Assembly (NCBI RefSeq): GCF_019145495.1
Contig: NZ_JAHSTU010000005.1
Coordinates: 186,001-250,000, forward strand
Direction: 5' to 3'
DNA length: 64,000 bases
Source of the DNA: Pseudomonas azerbaijanoccidentalis
GTDB taxonomy: Bacteria > Pseudomonadota > Gammaproteobacteria > Pseudomonadales > Pseudomonadaceae
Positions 17,501 to 26,836 of the stretch are shown piece after piece; position 1 is the first letter of the stretch; each line of letters begins with the position of its first letter. The notes beneath the pieces were generated by a model. It ran no database searches, was not told the DNA's origin, and worked only from the letters and a program-made list of their open reading frames with translations. Both the position numbers and the translations under genes were made by a program.

Positions 17501-19087
17501 ATGGAATTCGACTATGTAATCATCGGTGCCGGCTCAGCGGGCTGCGTCCTGGCTAATCGACTGAGCGCAAACCCCGATGTCACGGTGTGTTTGCTTGAGG
17601 CTGGTCCAGAAGACCGCTCGCCTCTGATCCATGCTCCCGTTGGCGTCGCTGCGATCCTGCCGAGCCGTCATGTCAACTGGGCATTCCAGACCGTACCGCA
17701 ACCGGGTCTGAACGGGCGCTGCGGTTATCAACCGCGCGGCAAGGTGCTGGGTGGCAGCAGTTCTATCAATGGCATGGTTTACATCCGTGGTCATCACAGT
17801 GACTTTGATGACTGGCAGGCCATGGGAAATCCCGGATGGTCGTTTTCAGACGTCCTGCCGTACTTTCGCAAGAGTGAAATGAACCACCGCGGTGCCTGTG
17901 ATTTCCATGGAGCGCAAGGCGAGTTATACGTCGGCAAGAACCCGCTACACCCAGTCACCCAAGCCTTTATCGAAGCGGGGCAGATGGCCGGACACCGGCA
18001 TAATCCCGACTTCAACGGCGCCGAGCAGGAAGGCATCGGTCAGTTCGACGTAACGATCCGTGATGGTCGACGCTGGAGCACGGCCACCGCTTTCCTCAAA
18101 CCCATTCGACGCACCCGCAAGAACCTCACAGTGATGACTGGCGCTGCCGCAGAGCGGATCGTGCTGGAAGGCAAGAAGGCGGTCGGCGTGGAGCTGCGTA
18201 TCAGGGGGAATCGTCAGACGATCAAGGCTCGCCAGGAAGTTCTCCTCAGTGCCGGATGCTTTGGTAGTCCGCAATTGTTAATGCTCTCGGGGATTGGCCC
18301 GCAAGCCGAACTCAAGCCACAGGGAATTGCGGTGCAGCACGAACTACCCGGTGTAGGACAAAACCTGCAAGACCATCCGGATGTCGTCCTTAGCTATAAA
18401 AGTCACGATACGTCGTTGATGGGTATCTCCCTTCGCGGCAGTGCAAAAATGGGCAAGGCGTTGATTGATTACGTCCGACATCGACGCGGTCCTTTCGTCA
18501 GCAACTTCGCCGAAGGCGGCGGCTTTCTGAAAACCGACGCGAGTCTCGCGCGTCCGGATATCCAGTTGCATTCGGTCATCGCGATGATTGACGACCATAA
18601 CCGCAAGTTGCACTGGGGACACGGGTTCAGTTGCCACGTCTGCGTGTTGCGCCCCAAGAGCGTCGGTAGCGTGGGTCTTCAATCGAATGACCCGAGCGCC
18701 CCACCGCGTATCGACCCCAATATATTGGGGCATGACGATGACGTGGAAACCCTGCTCACCGGTTACCGAATGACTCGGGAAATTATCCAGCAAACGCCTA
18801 TGGCACGTTACGGGCTCAAGGACATGCACAGCGAAGGGATGTATGGAGATGAACAACTGATCGAGCTGTTGCGCCAGCGCACCGACACCATTTATCACCC
18901 GGTCGGCACCTGCAAGATGGGCAACGACGAGCACGCCGTGGTGGACAGCCAGTTACGGGTGCATGGTATCGAGAGGCTTCGTGTGGTGGATGCCTCTATC
19001 ATGCCGACCCTCGTGGGCGGCAATACGAATGCCGCCTCGATCATGATCGCCGAACGCGCTGCTGACTGGGTTTCTGCAAGCAGGTGA
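17501..19087 (+). CDS. GMC-family oxidoreductase (choline/alcohol dehydrogenase-like)
   Basis: A 528-residue FAD-dependent GMC enzyme. The Rossmann FAD motif is YVIIGAGSAGCVLANRLS at residues 4-21, followed by the GMC signatures GGSSSINGMVYIRGH (about residue 86) and LLSAGCFGSPQLLMLSGIGP. The C-terminal catalytic His pair is suggested by YHPVGTCKMG and LVGGNTNAASIMIAERAAD. Family members oxidise alcohols to aldehydes. Choline is not implied: no betaine genes are near, and this subgroup includes medium-chain alcohol dehydrogenases such as AlkJ. The start at 17501 gives the normal N-terminus MEFDYVIIG. It is divergent from its likely AraC regulator. Confidence 0.87.
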   Translation: MEFDYVIIGAGSAGCVLANRLSANPDVTVCLLEAGPEDRSPLIHAPVGVAAILPSRHVNWAFQTVPQPGLNGRCGYQPRGKVLGGSSSINGMVYIRGHHSDFDDWQAMGNPGWSFSDVLPYFRKSEMNHRGACDFHGAQGELYVGKNPLHPVTQAFIEAGQMAGHRHNPDFNGAEQEGIGQFDVTIRDGRRWSTATAFLKPIRRTRKNLTVMTGAAAERIVLEGKKAVGVELRIRGNRQTIKARQEVLLSAGCFGSPQLLMLSGIGPQAELKPQGIAVQHELPGVGQNLQDHPDVVLSYKSHDTSLMGISLRGSAKMGKALIDYVRHRRGPFVSNFAEGGGFLKTDASLARPDIQLHSVIAMIDDHNRKLHWGHGFSCHVCVLRPKSVGSVGLQSNDPSAPPRIDPNILGHDDDVETLLTGYRMTREIIQQTPMARYGLKDMHSEGMYGDEQLIELLRQRTDTIYHPVGTCKMGNDEHAVVDSQLRVHGIERLRVVDASIMPTLVGGNTNAASIMIAERAADWVSASR

Positions 19088-19105
19088 TCCCTGCTCTCCT
19101 GAAGA

Positions 19106-19786
19106 TCAATTGTCGAGCCATTGCACCGTGTCTTCGGTGGATGCTCGTCTTGTGTAAAAGCCATTAGCGGGTGAATCAAGATCGGCATATCCAAAGGACA
19201 CGCCGCAGACCACAAGCCGACTGTCATCGATAGCAAAATGACGTCGTACAAAAGATGAGTGGCTGGCCAGCGCAGCCTGGGCAATGGCTCCGAGACCAAA
19301 AGCCTCTGCGGCTAACAGCAGATTGGCTACATAGCCACCGCAATCAACGGCACCATAGGTGCTGAGCGCTCGATCACTGGTGATAATCGCAACATGCGGC
19401 GCACCGAATAGTGAAAAATTTCGCATTGTTTGGTGCTGGCTAGCGACTCGATCACCAGGAGCGATGCCGATACTTTCATAGAGTTGCTGTGCACACTCAC
19501 GTCGGCGCTTTTGGTAAACCCCCTGATACTCGTTTGGGAACTGAAAGTCCGGGGCGGGCGTAGCCATCTTCAGCTCTTCGGCATACGCGGCACAAAAACG
19601 CTCTGTTGCTGCCCCACGCGTCACGATGACTTGCCACGGCTGAGTGTTGCACCATGAGGCAGAGCGCTGAGCCAAAGCGAATAATCGCCTGACTGATTCT
19701 TGATCGACTTGCTGCGGCAGAAAGGCGCGGCAACTCCGACGGCGCTGCATCATTTCTTCCAGAGTCTGGACAGTGATCGGGTTCAT
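19106..19786 (-). CDS. Nitroreductase-family protein
   Basis: A 226-residue FMN-dependent nitroreductase. The N-terminal RRSCRAFLPQQVD motif binds FMN phosphate (residues 16-28), followed by SASWCNTQPWQVIV (about 43-56), the central YGAVDCGGYVANLLLAAEAFGLGAI and the terminal VVCGVSFGYAD. Members reduce nitro groups, quinones or enones with NAD(P)H. The physiological substrate is not indicated. Its 3' end lies 18 bases from the convergent GMC gene, with no clear terminator between. Confidence 0.87.
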   Translation of the reverse strand: MNPITVQTLEEMMQRRRSCRAFLPQQVDQESVRRLFALAQRSASWCNTQPWQVIVTRGAATERFCAAYAEELKMATPAPDFQFPNEYQGVYQKRRRECAQQLYESIGIAPGDRVASQHQTMRNFSLFGAPHVAIITSDRALSTYGAVDCGGYVANLLLAAEAFGLGAIAQAALASHSSFVRRHFAIDDSRLVVCGVSFGYADLDSPANGFYTRRASTEDTVQWLDN

Positions 19787-20161
19787 GCCTTCTCCGTTGC
19801 TTGTCGTAGGGTGCCGCTACCAACACCTATCCGACAGTTTAGGTACGAGTCACTCAATGGGTGGGCAATGAGCTGTCCACTAAGACTTGCGCCTTCCAGC
19901 ACCGATATTGGTTCGGGACGCTCCTCAGCATCAACCACCGACAATGGGGGGGAAGAACGTAAAGGTGTGTGCCTGGAAGGCTGGCCGTTCAAGCGACTAC
20001 TTCTGCGAAGCGGCTGATCAGCGGCCGCTTGCACTGCGCTCTTCGGGCAACCATCACATATGAGAAATTATCTCAAATAGGTACAAAACCTATTCCGCAT
20101 GCAATCTCATATGCGTATGATAGTGATTCTCAAATAACACTAAATTCATATGTGAGCCCGC
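19787..20161. other. Intergenic region upstream of the TonB-dependent receptor
   Basis: This 375-base gap contains no convincing gene. The left part is featureless. The right part (20055-20160) is AT-rich, carries three CATATG hexamers, a perfect TGAGA-N5-TCTCA inverted repeat (20061-20075) and a Fur-like box (20119-20137), so it is the iron-responsive promoter region of the receptor. Confidence 0.5.
20119..20137 (+). promoter_or_regulatory. Candidate Fur box
   Basis: The 19-mer beginning GATAGTGATTCTCA at 20119 matches about 11 of 19 positions of the consensus GATAATGATAATCATTATC, with a well-kept left half. It lies 25 bases before the receptor start codon. Its position and target make iron repression likely. 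Confidence 0.5.
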
Positions 20162-22417
20162 ATGTCCGCCTCAATCCTCCTGTGTGAAGAAAACTCTGTT
20201 GCCCCGCGCTCGTCCATGGCCCTGCGGCCCCTGGCTCTCGCCGTACACATGCTCGCAGTCGGTATCGCCGTCGCGGCTCCTTCCTTGCAGGCGGCGCAAG
20301 CAACTGAGCAGAAGACGACTGAAAGCGCTCTGACCTTGAACCCCATCGCGATCACCGAGACGGCTAACGCTGAGCAAGTCGGGGTTACCGAGGGCACCAA
20401 CTCTTACACCACGGATGCTGCGCGTACGGCCACGCCGTTGACCATGTCGCTGCGCGAAACACCGCAGTCAGTCAGCGTCATCACGCAACAGCGCATTCAA
20501 GATCAGGACCTGAAAACCATCCTCGATGTGGTCAACAACGCCACCGGCGTATCGGTCAATCGCTATGAAACGAGCCGCGCCCAATTCAACGCCCGTGGCT
20601 TTGAACTCAACTCGCTGATGATCGATGGCGTCCCGACCATTTATGAGCAGCCATGGAGTTCGGGGGAGATATTCAGCAGTCTGGCCATGTATGACCGCGT
20701 TGAAGTGGTACGCGGTGCCAACGGTTTGATGACCGGTGCGGGCGACCCTTCCGCGTCGCTCAATATGGTGCGCAAACGCGCCAACAGTAAGGACTTGAAG
20801 GGTTCGCTGGAGCTGAGCGCCGGCACTTGGGACACATATGGCATGGAGGCCGATGTCTCCACGGCGTTGAACGAGGAAGGTACGGTTCGTGCGCGTCTGG
20901 TTGCGGAGACCAACGAAGGCGACACCTGGATCGACATGAACTCGAACAAGCGCCAGACCCTTTACGGCACCATGGACATCGACCTGACGCCCGACACCAC
21001 ACTGTGGTTTGGCTTGAGTCATCAGGAAAGCAACGCCGAGTCCCCGATGTGGGGCGGCTTGCCAGTCTGGTACGCCGATGGCAGCCGCACTCACTGGAGC
21101 CGTTCGAAGACAACGTCCGCCGACTGGAGCAAGTGGGACACCACTTACAAAACCTATTTCGTCAATCTCGACCACACGTTCGCCAACGACTGGCAAGTCC
21201 ACCTCAGCTACAACCGAGGCGAGCGCACCGGCGACTCTTCCCTGCTCTACCTCTCCGGCAATCCAGGCCAGAACGGGAGTTCCGGGATGTCTTCGTTCCC
21301 GGCGACCTACAAGACCGAAACCACACAAGACGACTATGGCATCCGCTTCAATGGCCCGTTCTCGCTGTTGGGCCGCGAGCATGAATTGGCCTTCGGTTAT
21401 GTGGACAGCAAGCAAAAGTTCGACGCCGATGCCCTCAACGCGCAGACAGGCTTTGACGGGGTTGCCGATTTCGATAGCTACAACGGCCATTTCCCTGAGC
21501 CAATCTGGGGCCCGAGAACAGACTACGGATACAGCGAAACCCGGCAAAAAGGGCTTTACGCAGCCACCCGCCTGAATGTGACTGACGATTTGAAAGTGAT
21601 TCTTGGCGCCCGTGAAAGCTGGTACGAGAAGACCGCCGATGACGTGTTCTCGGAAGTGAGCAAGACCGATGTCGATCACGAGCTGACGCCTTATGCAGGC
21701 GTGGTCTACGACCTCACCGACAACCTCTCGGCCTATGCCAGCTACACGGAAATCTTCCTGCCGCAATCGGTACGCGACCGCAGCGGCCAGGAACTGGAGC
21801 CGATCGTTGGCGAGAGCACGGAACTGGGTCTCAAGGGTGAATACTTCGGTGGCCGCTTGAACGCCTCCGCTGCGATTTTCCAGATCAAACAGGATAACCT
21901 GGGCAAGAACACCGGCGAGTTGATCGACCCTAACAACCCGGTCGGCGGCTTCGCCTACGAGGCAAGCGAAGGTGCGACCAGCAAAGGTTTCGAGCTGGAA
22001 GTTTCGGGCGAACTCGCAACCGACTGGAATGCTTCCGTGGGCTACACCCAGTTCAAGGCTGAAGATGCCAAAGGCGACGACGTCAACACCCTGTATCCGA
22101 CCAAGTTGTTGCGCACCTTCACCACCTACCGTCTGCCTGGTGCATTCAACAAGCTGACCATCGGCGGCGGGGTTAACTGGCAAGACTCGATCTACACCTA
22201 CGCCACCAACCCGGCCGGCGACTCGGAGAAGATCCAGCAGGATGCCTACGCGCTGGTCAACCTGATGGCTCGCTACGAGATCACCGAAAACCTCTCGGCG
22301 CAGGTGAATGCGGACAACATTACCGACGAGAAATATTTCGACATCTTCGATGCCTACGGCGCCCTGACCTACGGGGCACCACGCAGCATTACGGCTTCAG
22401 CAAAGTATCGTTTCTAA
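20162..22417 (+). CDS. TonB-dependent siderophore receptor
   Basis: A 751-residue outer-membrane receptor. The N-terminal signal is extended, with its hydrophobic core at residues about 20-42 (LALAVHMLAVGIAVAAP). The plug domain follows at about 95-205 (TPQSVSVITQQRIQDQDL, FNARGFELNSLMIDGVP, RVEVVRGANGLMTG). The rest is a 22-strand barrel ending PRSITASAKYRF with the terminal phenylalanine needed for assembly. Features match the FpvA/FhuE type of ferric hydroxamate or pyoverdine receptor. There is no clear N-terminal signalling domain and no sigma/anti-sigma pair beside it, so it is a plain transporter under Fur control. The ligand cannot be deduced. Confidence 0.9.
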   Translation: MSASILLCEENSVAPRSSMALRPLALAVHMLAVGIAVAAPSLQAAQATEQKTTESALTLNPIAITETANAEQVGVTEGTNSYTTDAARTATPLTMSLRETPQSVSVITQQRIQDQDLKTILDVVNNATGVSVNRYETSRAQFNARGFELNSLMIDGVPTIYEQPWSSGEIFSSLAMYDRVEVVRGANGLMTGAGDPSASLNMVRKRANSKDLKGSLELSAGTWDTYGMEADVSTALNEEGTVRARLVAETNEGDTWIDMNSNKRQTLYGTMDIDLTPDTTLWFGLSHQESNAESPMWGGLPVWYADGSRTHWSRSKTTSADWSKWDTTYKTYFVNLDHTFANDWQVHLSYNRGERTGDSSLLYLSGNPGQNGSSGMSSFPATYKTETTQDDYGIRFNGPFSLLGREHELAFGYVDSKQKFDADALNAQTGFDGVADFDSYNGHFPEPIWGPRTDYGYSETRQKGLYAATRLNVTDDLKVILGARESWYEKTADDVFSEVSKTDVDHELTPYAGVVYDLTDNLSAYASYTEIFLPQSVRDRSGQELEPIVGESTELGLKGEYFGGRLNASAAIFQIKQDNLGKNTGELIDPNNPVGGFAYEASEGATSKGFELEVSGELATDWNASVGYTQFKAEDAKGDDVNTLYPTKLLRTFTTYRLPGAFNKLTIGGGVNWQDSIYTYATNPAGDSEKIQQDAYALVNLMARYEITENLSAQVNADNITDEKYFDIFDAYGALTYGAPRSITASAKYRF

Positions 22418-22521
22418 AACACAACCCGGGATGGCCAGGCACTGAGCCTGGTCTTTCTCAACCCCCATCACAATATTTTCACAACCGTCCGCGTACGGTA
22501 GATCCCACTCCTTTTGTGATT

Positions 22522-22557
22522 CCCAGCCCGCACTCCCCATCGCGGGCTTTTTTTTGC
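22522..22557 (+). terminator. Intrinsic terminator after the siderophore receptor
   Basis: Stem AGCCCGC (22525-22531) pairs with GCGGGCT (22542-22548) and is followed by an eight-T run. It lies about 105 bases after the receptor stop codon. Confidence 0.85.
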
Positions 22558-22681
22558 CTGCTATTTTGATTTCGGGGACTGGCCACTGGTGCGACCTGCG
22601 CCAACGGCTGAGCGATAGCGCCTGACTCTCATTGATCGGGGACCGTCCTGATGGCAATGCCCTCGAGGCGCCGGCCCGGAT

Positions 22682-24229
22682 CTAGAGCATTCTCTCCAGG
22701 CCAATCGCGTCGCTGAGCCAGGCCTTGAAGCTTCGCCATTTTCCGCCGGGCTCCTTGCGCAGGGTGTACAGGCGGCCGTCGTCTTCAGCGACCCAGACGA
22801 TTTCGCCGTTTTCCAGGCGAGCCTGGTAACTCAAGGCCGGCGCCATGCCCTCATGCGCCAGGCGACGCATGTAACCCGCCAATTCGGGGCTGTCGACCAG
22901 CACCCCGACTTCCGTGTTCCAAAACACTGAACGCGGGTCGAAATTGAAGGAGCCGATGAACACCTTCTGCTTGTCGAGGATCATGGCCTTGGTGTGCAAG
23001 CTGGAGTCCGAGCCACCGCTGAAGCCAAAAGAAGACCCGCCGCCGGGGTCGTCCGGCTGGCGTCGCAGTTCATACAGCTTCACGCCATGTTCGAGCAGGG
23101 TTTTGCGGTAAGGCGCATAGCCGCCATGCACCGCTGGTACGTCGGTGGCTTCCAGAGAATTGGTCAATACGCGCACGTCAACACCGGCATCGGCACGACC
23201 GAGCAGGTAGCGCATGCCCGCTTGCTGGGGAACGAAATAAGCCGAGATCAGGATCAGCTCCTTGTTGACCCTGTCGAGCTCAGGTCGCAGTTGTGTCGAC
23301 ATCAATAGCGCGCGGGACGGTTCATCGTCGGCAAGCACCTTGCTCGGTGCGTCCCACATCGCCTGGCCATGGGCCCAAATCAACTGCTGACGCCAGGTGG
23401 CGAGTTGCGGTTGCGTCCGGTAAGTCATCAGGTGGTCGTACAAAGCCTTGTTTTCGATACGTGTGCTTTGCAGCGATTGCTCCAGGCGTTGGCGGCTTTC
23501 GAGCAAATCTTCGGCTGTCGGCTTGTTAACCAGGAAGTCACTGATCGGCTGGCTCAGTGCGCTGTTCCAGTATTGGTCGAAGCTATGGCCCAACTGCTCA
23601 GCGACCGGGCCGATGCACAGCAGGTCCATATCGGTGAAATTGAGATCGGGCTTGGCATCGAAATACTCATCCCCCAGGTTGCGTCCGCCGACGATGGCCG
23701 CGCTGTTGTCGGCCAACCACAGTTTGTTGTGCATGCGCCGGTGTTGCTGGGAAAGATTGAGCAGACGGCCCATGGTTCGGGTCACCAGGGTGCTGCGCCC
23801 CAGATGCAAAGGGTTGAAGACACGGATATGGATGTTCGGGTGCACGGCCAGGGTCGCGATCACTTCTTCCTGGCCGTCGCTGGCAGTGTCATCGAGCAAT
23901 ATGCGAATTCGTACGCCGCGATCGGCAGCCAGCAGAATTTCCTGCACCAGGGCTCGGGTGCTGAGGCCGTTATGCACGATGTAGTACTGCAGATCGATGC
24001 TTTTCTGCGCATTGCGGATCAACTCGGCCCGCGCGCGGAACGCTTCGCTGCTGTTGGGCAGCAGGCGAAAACCCGAGCGCCCCTGTTGCTGGGCGGCCTG
24101 GGCCTGGATTGAGCGCCCGAAAGCCGAATCGCTAGCGGGTATTGCTTCGCTGAACTCGTGAGGCAAGCGCTTGGTGGCGCAGCCAGCCAGAAGCAGGACA
24201 AGCAACAGGACGGGGAAGGACTGGGACAT
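22682..24229 (-). CDS. Phospholipase D-family lipoprotein (ClsC-like cardiolipin synthase)
   Basis: A 515-residue protein with two HKD motifs: MHNKLWLADN (His167, Lys169, Asp174) and LHTKAMILDK (His412, Lys414, Asp419), each followed by the GG or GSFNFDPRS loop. The N-terminus MSQSFPVLLLVLLLAGC is a lipoprotein signal with Cys17. The two-domain layout matches ClsC/YmdC-type cardiolipin synthases, which use two phospholipids at the membrane; a plain phospholipase D role is also possible. The start at 24229 was chosen for the lipoprotein signal, as the frame stays open for 192 more bases upstream. It is divergent from a small transporter gene. Confidence 0.82.
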   Translation of the reverse strand: MSQSFPVLLLVLLLAGCATKRLPHEFSEAIPASDSAFGRSIQAQAAQQQGRSGFRLLPNSSEAFRARAELIRNAQKSIDLQYYIVHNGLSTRALVQEILLAADRGVRIRILLDDTASDGQEEVIATLAVHPNIHIRVFNPLHLGRSTLVTRTMGRLLNLSQQHRRMHNKLWLADNSAAIVGGRNLGDEYFDAKPDLNFTDMDLLCIGPVAEQLGHSFDQYWNSALSQPISDFLVNKPTAEDLLESRQRLEQSLQSTRIENKALYDHLMTYRTQPQLATWRQQLIWAHGQAMWDAPSKVLADDEPSRALLMSTQLRPELDRVNKELILISAYFVPQQAGMRYLLGRADAGVDVRVLTNSLEATDVPAVHGGYAPYRKTLLEHGVKLYELRRQPDDPGGGSSFGFSGGSDSSLHTKAMILDKQKVFIGSFNFDPRSVFWNTEVGVLVDSPELAGYMRRLAHEGMAPALSYQARLENGEIVWVAEDDGRLYTLRKEPGGKWRSFKAWLSDAIGLERML

Positions 24230-24493
24230 GGGCAAGGACTCGTCCTCCACCTCGATGGGTGACATTTTGCAGGCTGAACGCCTTAATTCAGTAAAGTCCG
24301 TTTCAAGCGCAGCGTGTCGAAATTTTCCGGCAGCGCCACGCAGGGCGTGAAATGACGGTTCCTCCTTTACACAATCCCTGCCCCACACCATCCACCAAAT
24401 GAATAGCCCACGTGCAAACATGTGATTTCCATAAAGCCAATGGATTGGAGATCATTTCCCCATCGAAAATAATTACCTCCAAAGGGGAACGTC

Positions 24494-25000
24494 ATGTTCA
24501 GCAAGGTACTGGCTCTCGCACTCATCCCGGTGGGTACCGCATTGCTGGCAGGTGCAGTCCTGCCCTTTCAGGCAGCCAGTAACGCCGCCGTTGGCCGAGC
24601 ATTAGGGCACCCGCTCTGGGGAGCGCTAACGTCGCTGCTCGTCAGTGCTGTTGTGGTGCTCGTTGCACTGTTGGTGCTGCGTGTATCGGCGCCTGATATC
24701 GGCAAGGCGTTGCAGGGTTCGTGGTGGTTATGGATCGGCGGCATTTTGGGTGCCCTGTACGTAGGCAGCGCAACGGCCATCACTCCCCTGTTAGGGGCCA
24801 GCGGTTTTCTAATGCTCGTCGTTGCGGGACAAATTGTGGCTTCTGTTCTGGTCGACCATTTTGGGCTGATGGGACTCGCCGTCAAACCGATTACCTTCAC
24901 TCGTCTGGCAGGCGTCGTGCTCATCTTCGGTGGCGTGTTACTGGTACAGGGCATCGGTACGCCCACCGTTGAGAACGGCGCTACCCAAACCAGCGAGTAA
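24494..25000 (+). CDS. DMT-family (DUF606/YdcZ-type) membrane transporter
   Basis: A 168-residue membrane protein with five hydrophobic helices and the DUF606 motifs: LPFQAASNAAVGRALGHPLWGALTS near the start, WLWIGGILGALYVGSATAITPLLGAS in the middle and FTRLAGVVLIFGGVLLVQG at the end. It is a half-size relative of EamA drug/metabolite transporters and probably works as a dimer in the inner membrane. The substrate is unknown. AAAGGGG lies 8 bases before the ATG. Confidence 0.85.
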   Translation: MFSKVLALALIPVGTALLAGAVLPFQAASNAAVGRALGHPLWGALTSLLVSAVVVLVALLVLRVSAPDIGKALQGSWWLWIGGILGALYVGSATAITPLLGASGFLMLVVAGQIVASVLVDHFGLMGLAVKPITFTRLAGVVLIFGGVLLVQGIGTPTVENGATQTSE

Positions 25001-25087
25001 CCGCTCTACTTTTCCTATGTCCCGAAGGCCCTGCCGTTCGCCTAAGCTATCCAGGTGGAGTTTTCGGGTGAGTCAGGAGTGATCGTT

Positions 25088-25504
25088 ATGCGCAGTTTTT
25101 CAATTCAACGGATCGACCATGTTGTTCTGCGGGTGCGGGACATCGAGCACAGCCTGGCCTTCTACACATCGGTGCTGGGCTGTGATGTGAAAAAACGCCG
25201 TGATGACCTTGGCATGATCCACCTGAGCGCAGGGTCATCCATGATTGACCTGGTGGATGTGAACGGGTCGATCGGGCGTCAGGGCGGGGAGCCGGCAGGC
25301 AAGCAAAGACACAACGTCGATCACTTCTGCCTACGGGTCGAGCCGTTTGATGAACAGGCCATTCTGCGCGATCTGGCTGCTGCCGGCGTAGCCGCTGAAA
25401 CCGCGGCGATGCGGTACGGCGCGGAGGGAACAGGTTTGTCGATTTACCTCAGTGACCCTGATGATAATCAGATCGAGCTCAAAGGCCCTGCCCTGCAGCC
25501 CTGA
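25088..25504 (+). CDS. VOC-family (glyoxalase/bleomycin-resistance-fold) protein
   Basis: A 138-residue protein of the vicinal oxygen chelate fold. Two beta-alpha-beta-beta-beta modules are seen. The metal-ligand candidates are His10 in IDHVVLRVRD, a histidine in HNVDHFCLRV and the glutamate in DDNQIELKGP. It may act as a lyase, isomerase, dioxygenase or resistance protein; nothing nearby decides this. AGGAG (25075-25079) precedes the ATG at 25088, which favours this start over an in-frame GTG 33 bases earlier. It converges on a LysR gene 8 bases away. Confidence 0.82.
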   Translation: MRSFSIQRIDHVVLRVRDIEHSLAFYTSVLGCDVKKRRDDLGMIHLSAGSSMIDLVDVNGSIGRQGGEPAGKQRHNVDHFCLRVEPFDEQAILRDLAAAGVAAETAAMRYGAEGTGLSIYLSDPDDNQIELKGPALQP

Positions 25505-25511
25505 CGGTATG

Positions 25512-26417
25512 TCAGCTTGGCTGGGAGCATTCGAAAACCGCTTCTCGCAGCCAGCGATGTGCAGCATCACCCTCTTTCCTTGTGTGCCAAGCCTGCTGAT
25601 AGGCGAATCGGGGGATATCAATGGGCGGTTCGAATTGCCGCAGCGATTTGTGATTTCGCATGGGGCCTACCGCGCGACTGGCAACCGTGAGAATCAAATC
25701 GGTACCGGCAAGCACGTCGACGGCAGCGCTCCAGTGGGGCAAAGCCAAGGCAATGTGACGCTTCAAACCTTGGGCGGCCAACGCCTGCTCGATCTCATCG
25801 TTCGCATCAGGGCGAAGCGCGAGCAATACGTGCGGGCGAGATAGCCATTCATCCAAGGAAAGGCCCCCGTGTGCGGGCAGTACTTTTTTATCGGCGAGAC
25901 TGATGAATCCTTCGGAAAAAAGATCTTGCAGCGCAATGGCCCCCGGCACATCAGGGAAGATGCCCAATGCAAGGTCAAGTTCACCGTCCAGCAGCTGGGA
26001 AATCATCATTTCTCGACTGGCCTGGCTGATGGCCAAATCAATACCCGGCGCTTGCTGGCGGATTTTCCGGGTAAGCGGAGGCAGAAGGATCCGCGCGGCA
26101 TAGTCCGACAGCGACAACCTGAAACGGCCCTTCGCCGTTGATGGCTCAAATACCGGAGCACCCAACAGCGAGTTCAAGTTGCCCAGAGCGTCCTGAAGCG
26201 GCTGAGCCAACGCTTGTGCCCTTGCCGTTAAAACCAAAGAACCGTTTCGCCGTATGAGCAAAGGATCATCGAAATGGGCTCTGAGCAAGCCGAGAGCATG
26301 GCTGACTGCCGGCTGGCTCTTATGCAACCGGACAGACGCCCGCGTGACATGTTTTTCGGCCAATAACGCATGGAGCGTGACCAACATGTTGAGGTCAATT
26401 CTGCGCAGTTCATCCAT
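25512..26417 (-). CDS. LysR-family transcriptional regulator
   Basis: A 301-residue LysR regulator. The HTH occupies residues about 6-64 (IDLNMLVTLHALLAEKHVTRAS then SQPAVSHALGLLRAHFDDPLL). The LDLN...DDPLL wording places it, like the regulator at 2632, in the NodD/PcpR-like subgroup. The effector domain ends at about 290. Its target is unclear; the VOC gene converges on it and the amino-acid permease gene is divergent at 419 bases. Confidence 0.87.
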   Translation of the reverse strand: MDELRRIDLNMLVTLHALLAEKHVTRASVRLHKSQPAVSHALGLLRAHFDDPLLIRRNGSLVLTARAQALAQPLQDALGNLNSLLGAPVFEPSTAKGRFRLSLSDYAARILLPPLTRKIRQQAPGIDLAISQASREMMISQLLDGELDLALGIFPDVPGAIALQDLFSEGFISLADKKVLPAHGGLSLDEWLSRPHVLLALRPDANDEIEQALAAQGLKRHIALALPHWSAAVDVLAGTDLILTVASRAVGPMRNHKSLRQFEPPIDIPRFAYQQAWHTRKEGDAAHRWLREAVFECSQPS

Positions 26418-26836
26418 TGAATGAATACTCGTGCCGTAAACGAGGGAGTTTCATCAATCTATCACATGCGCTTTCACACCAGCAGCCATGGGCAGTGAGG
26501 GCTCTATTCCGGTCGTCACGACTTGATTAAAAAAATTTCAACGAGCCGAGATGATTGCCTTTGGCCACTTAGTGACCTATTGGTTTTAATCGAGAACACA
26601 AAGTATTCAAGTGTCGATATCAGACACGGAGGTGGCGTGATCAGGTATCTCAGTCATCGGGCAAGCCGGGTAAGGTGGCGCATCTTTTCATCGAAATAAC
26701 CCCATTGCGATGATGGGTTTGATAAGAACTGCAGCGTTTGAAGGGGGCCTTTTTCGGAAAGCCCAGCAGGCAACCACGATGATCGGTTGCCCCTATCAAT
26801 CCGCTTAAATGTCGATTAGCAGAGAACAAAAAACCA
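26418..26836. other. Divergent intergenic region upstream of the permease
   Basis: A 419-base gap between a leftward LysR gene and a rightward permease gene, with no convincing gene in it. It holds the inverted repeat GTGTC-N7-GACAC (26611-26627) and a leader-like hairpin GGCAACC (26769-26775) / GGTTGCC (26785-26791) about 45 bases before the permease start. Either may be regulatory. Confidence 0.4.

Noticed and set aside
20468..22183. A 571-residue open frame antisense to the TonB-dependent receptor
   Set aside because: The receptor on the plus strand has all family motifs; the reverse frame shows none.
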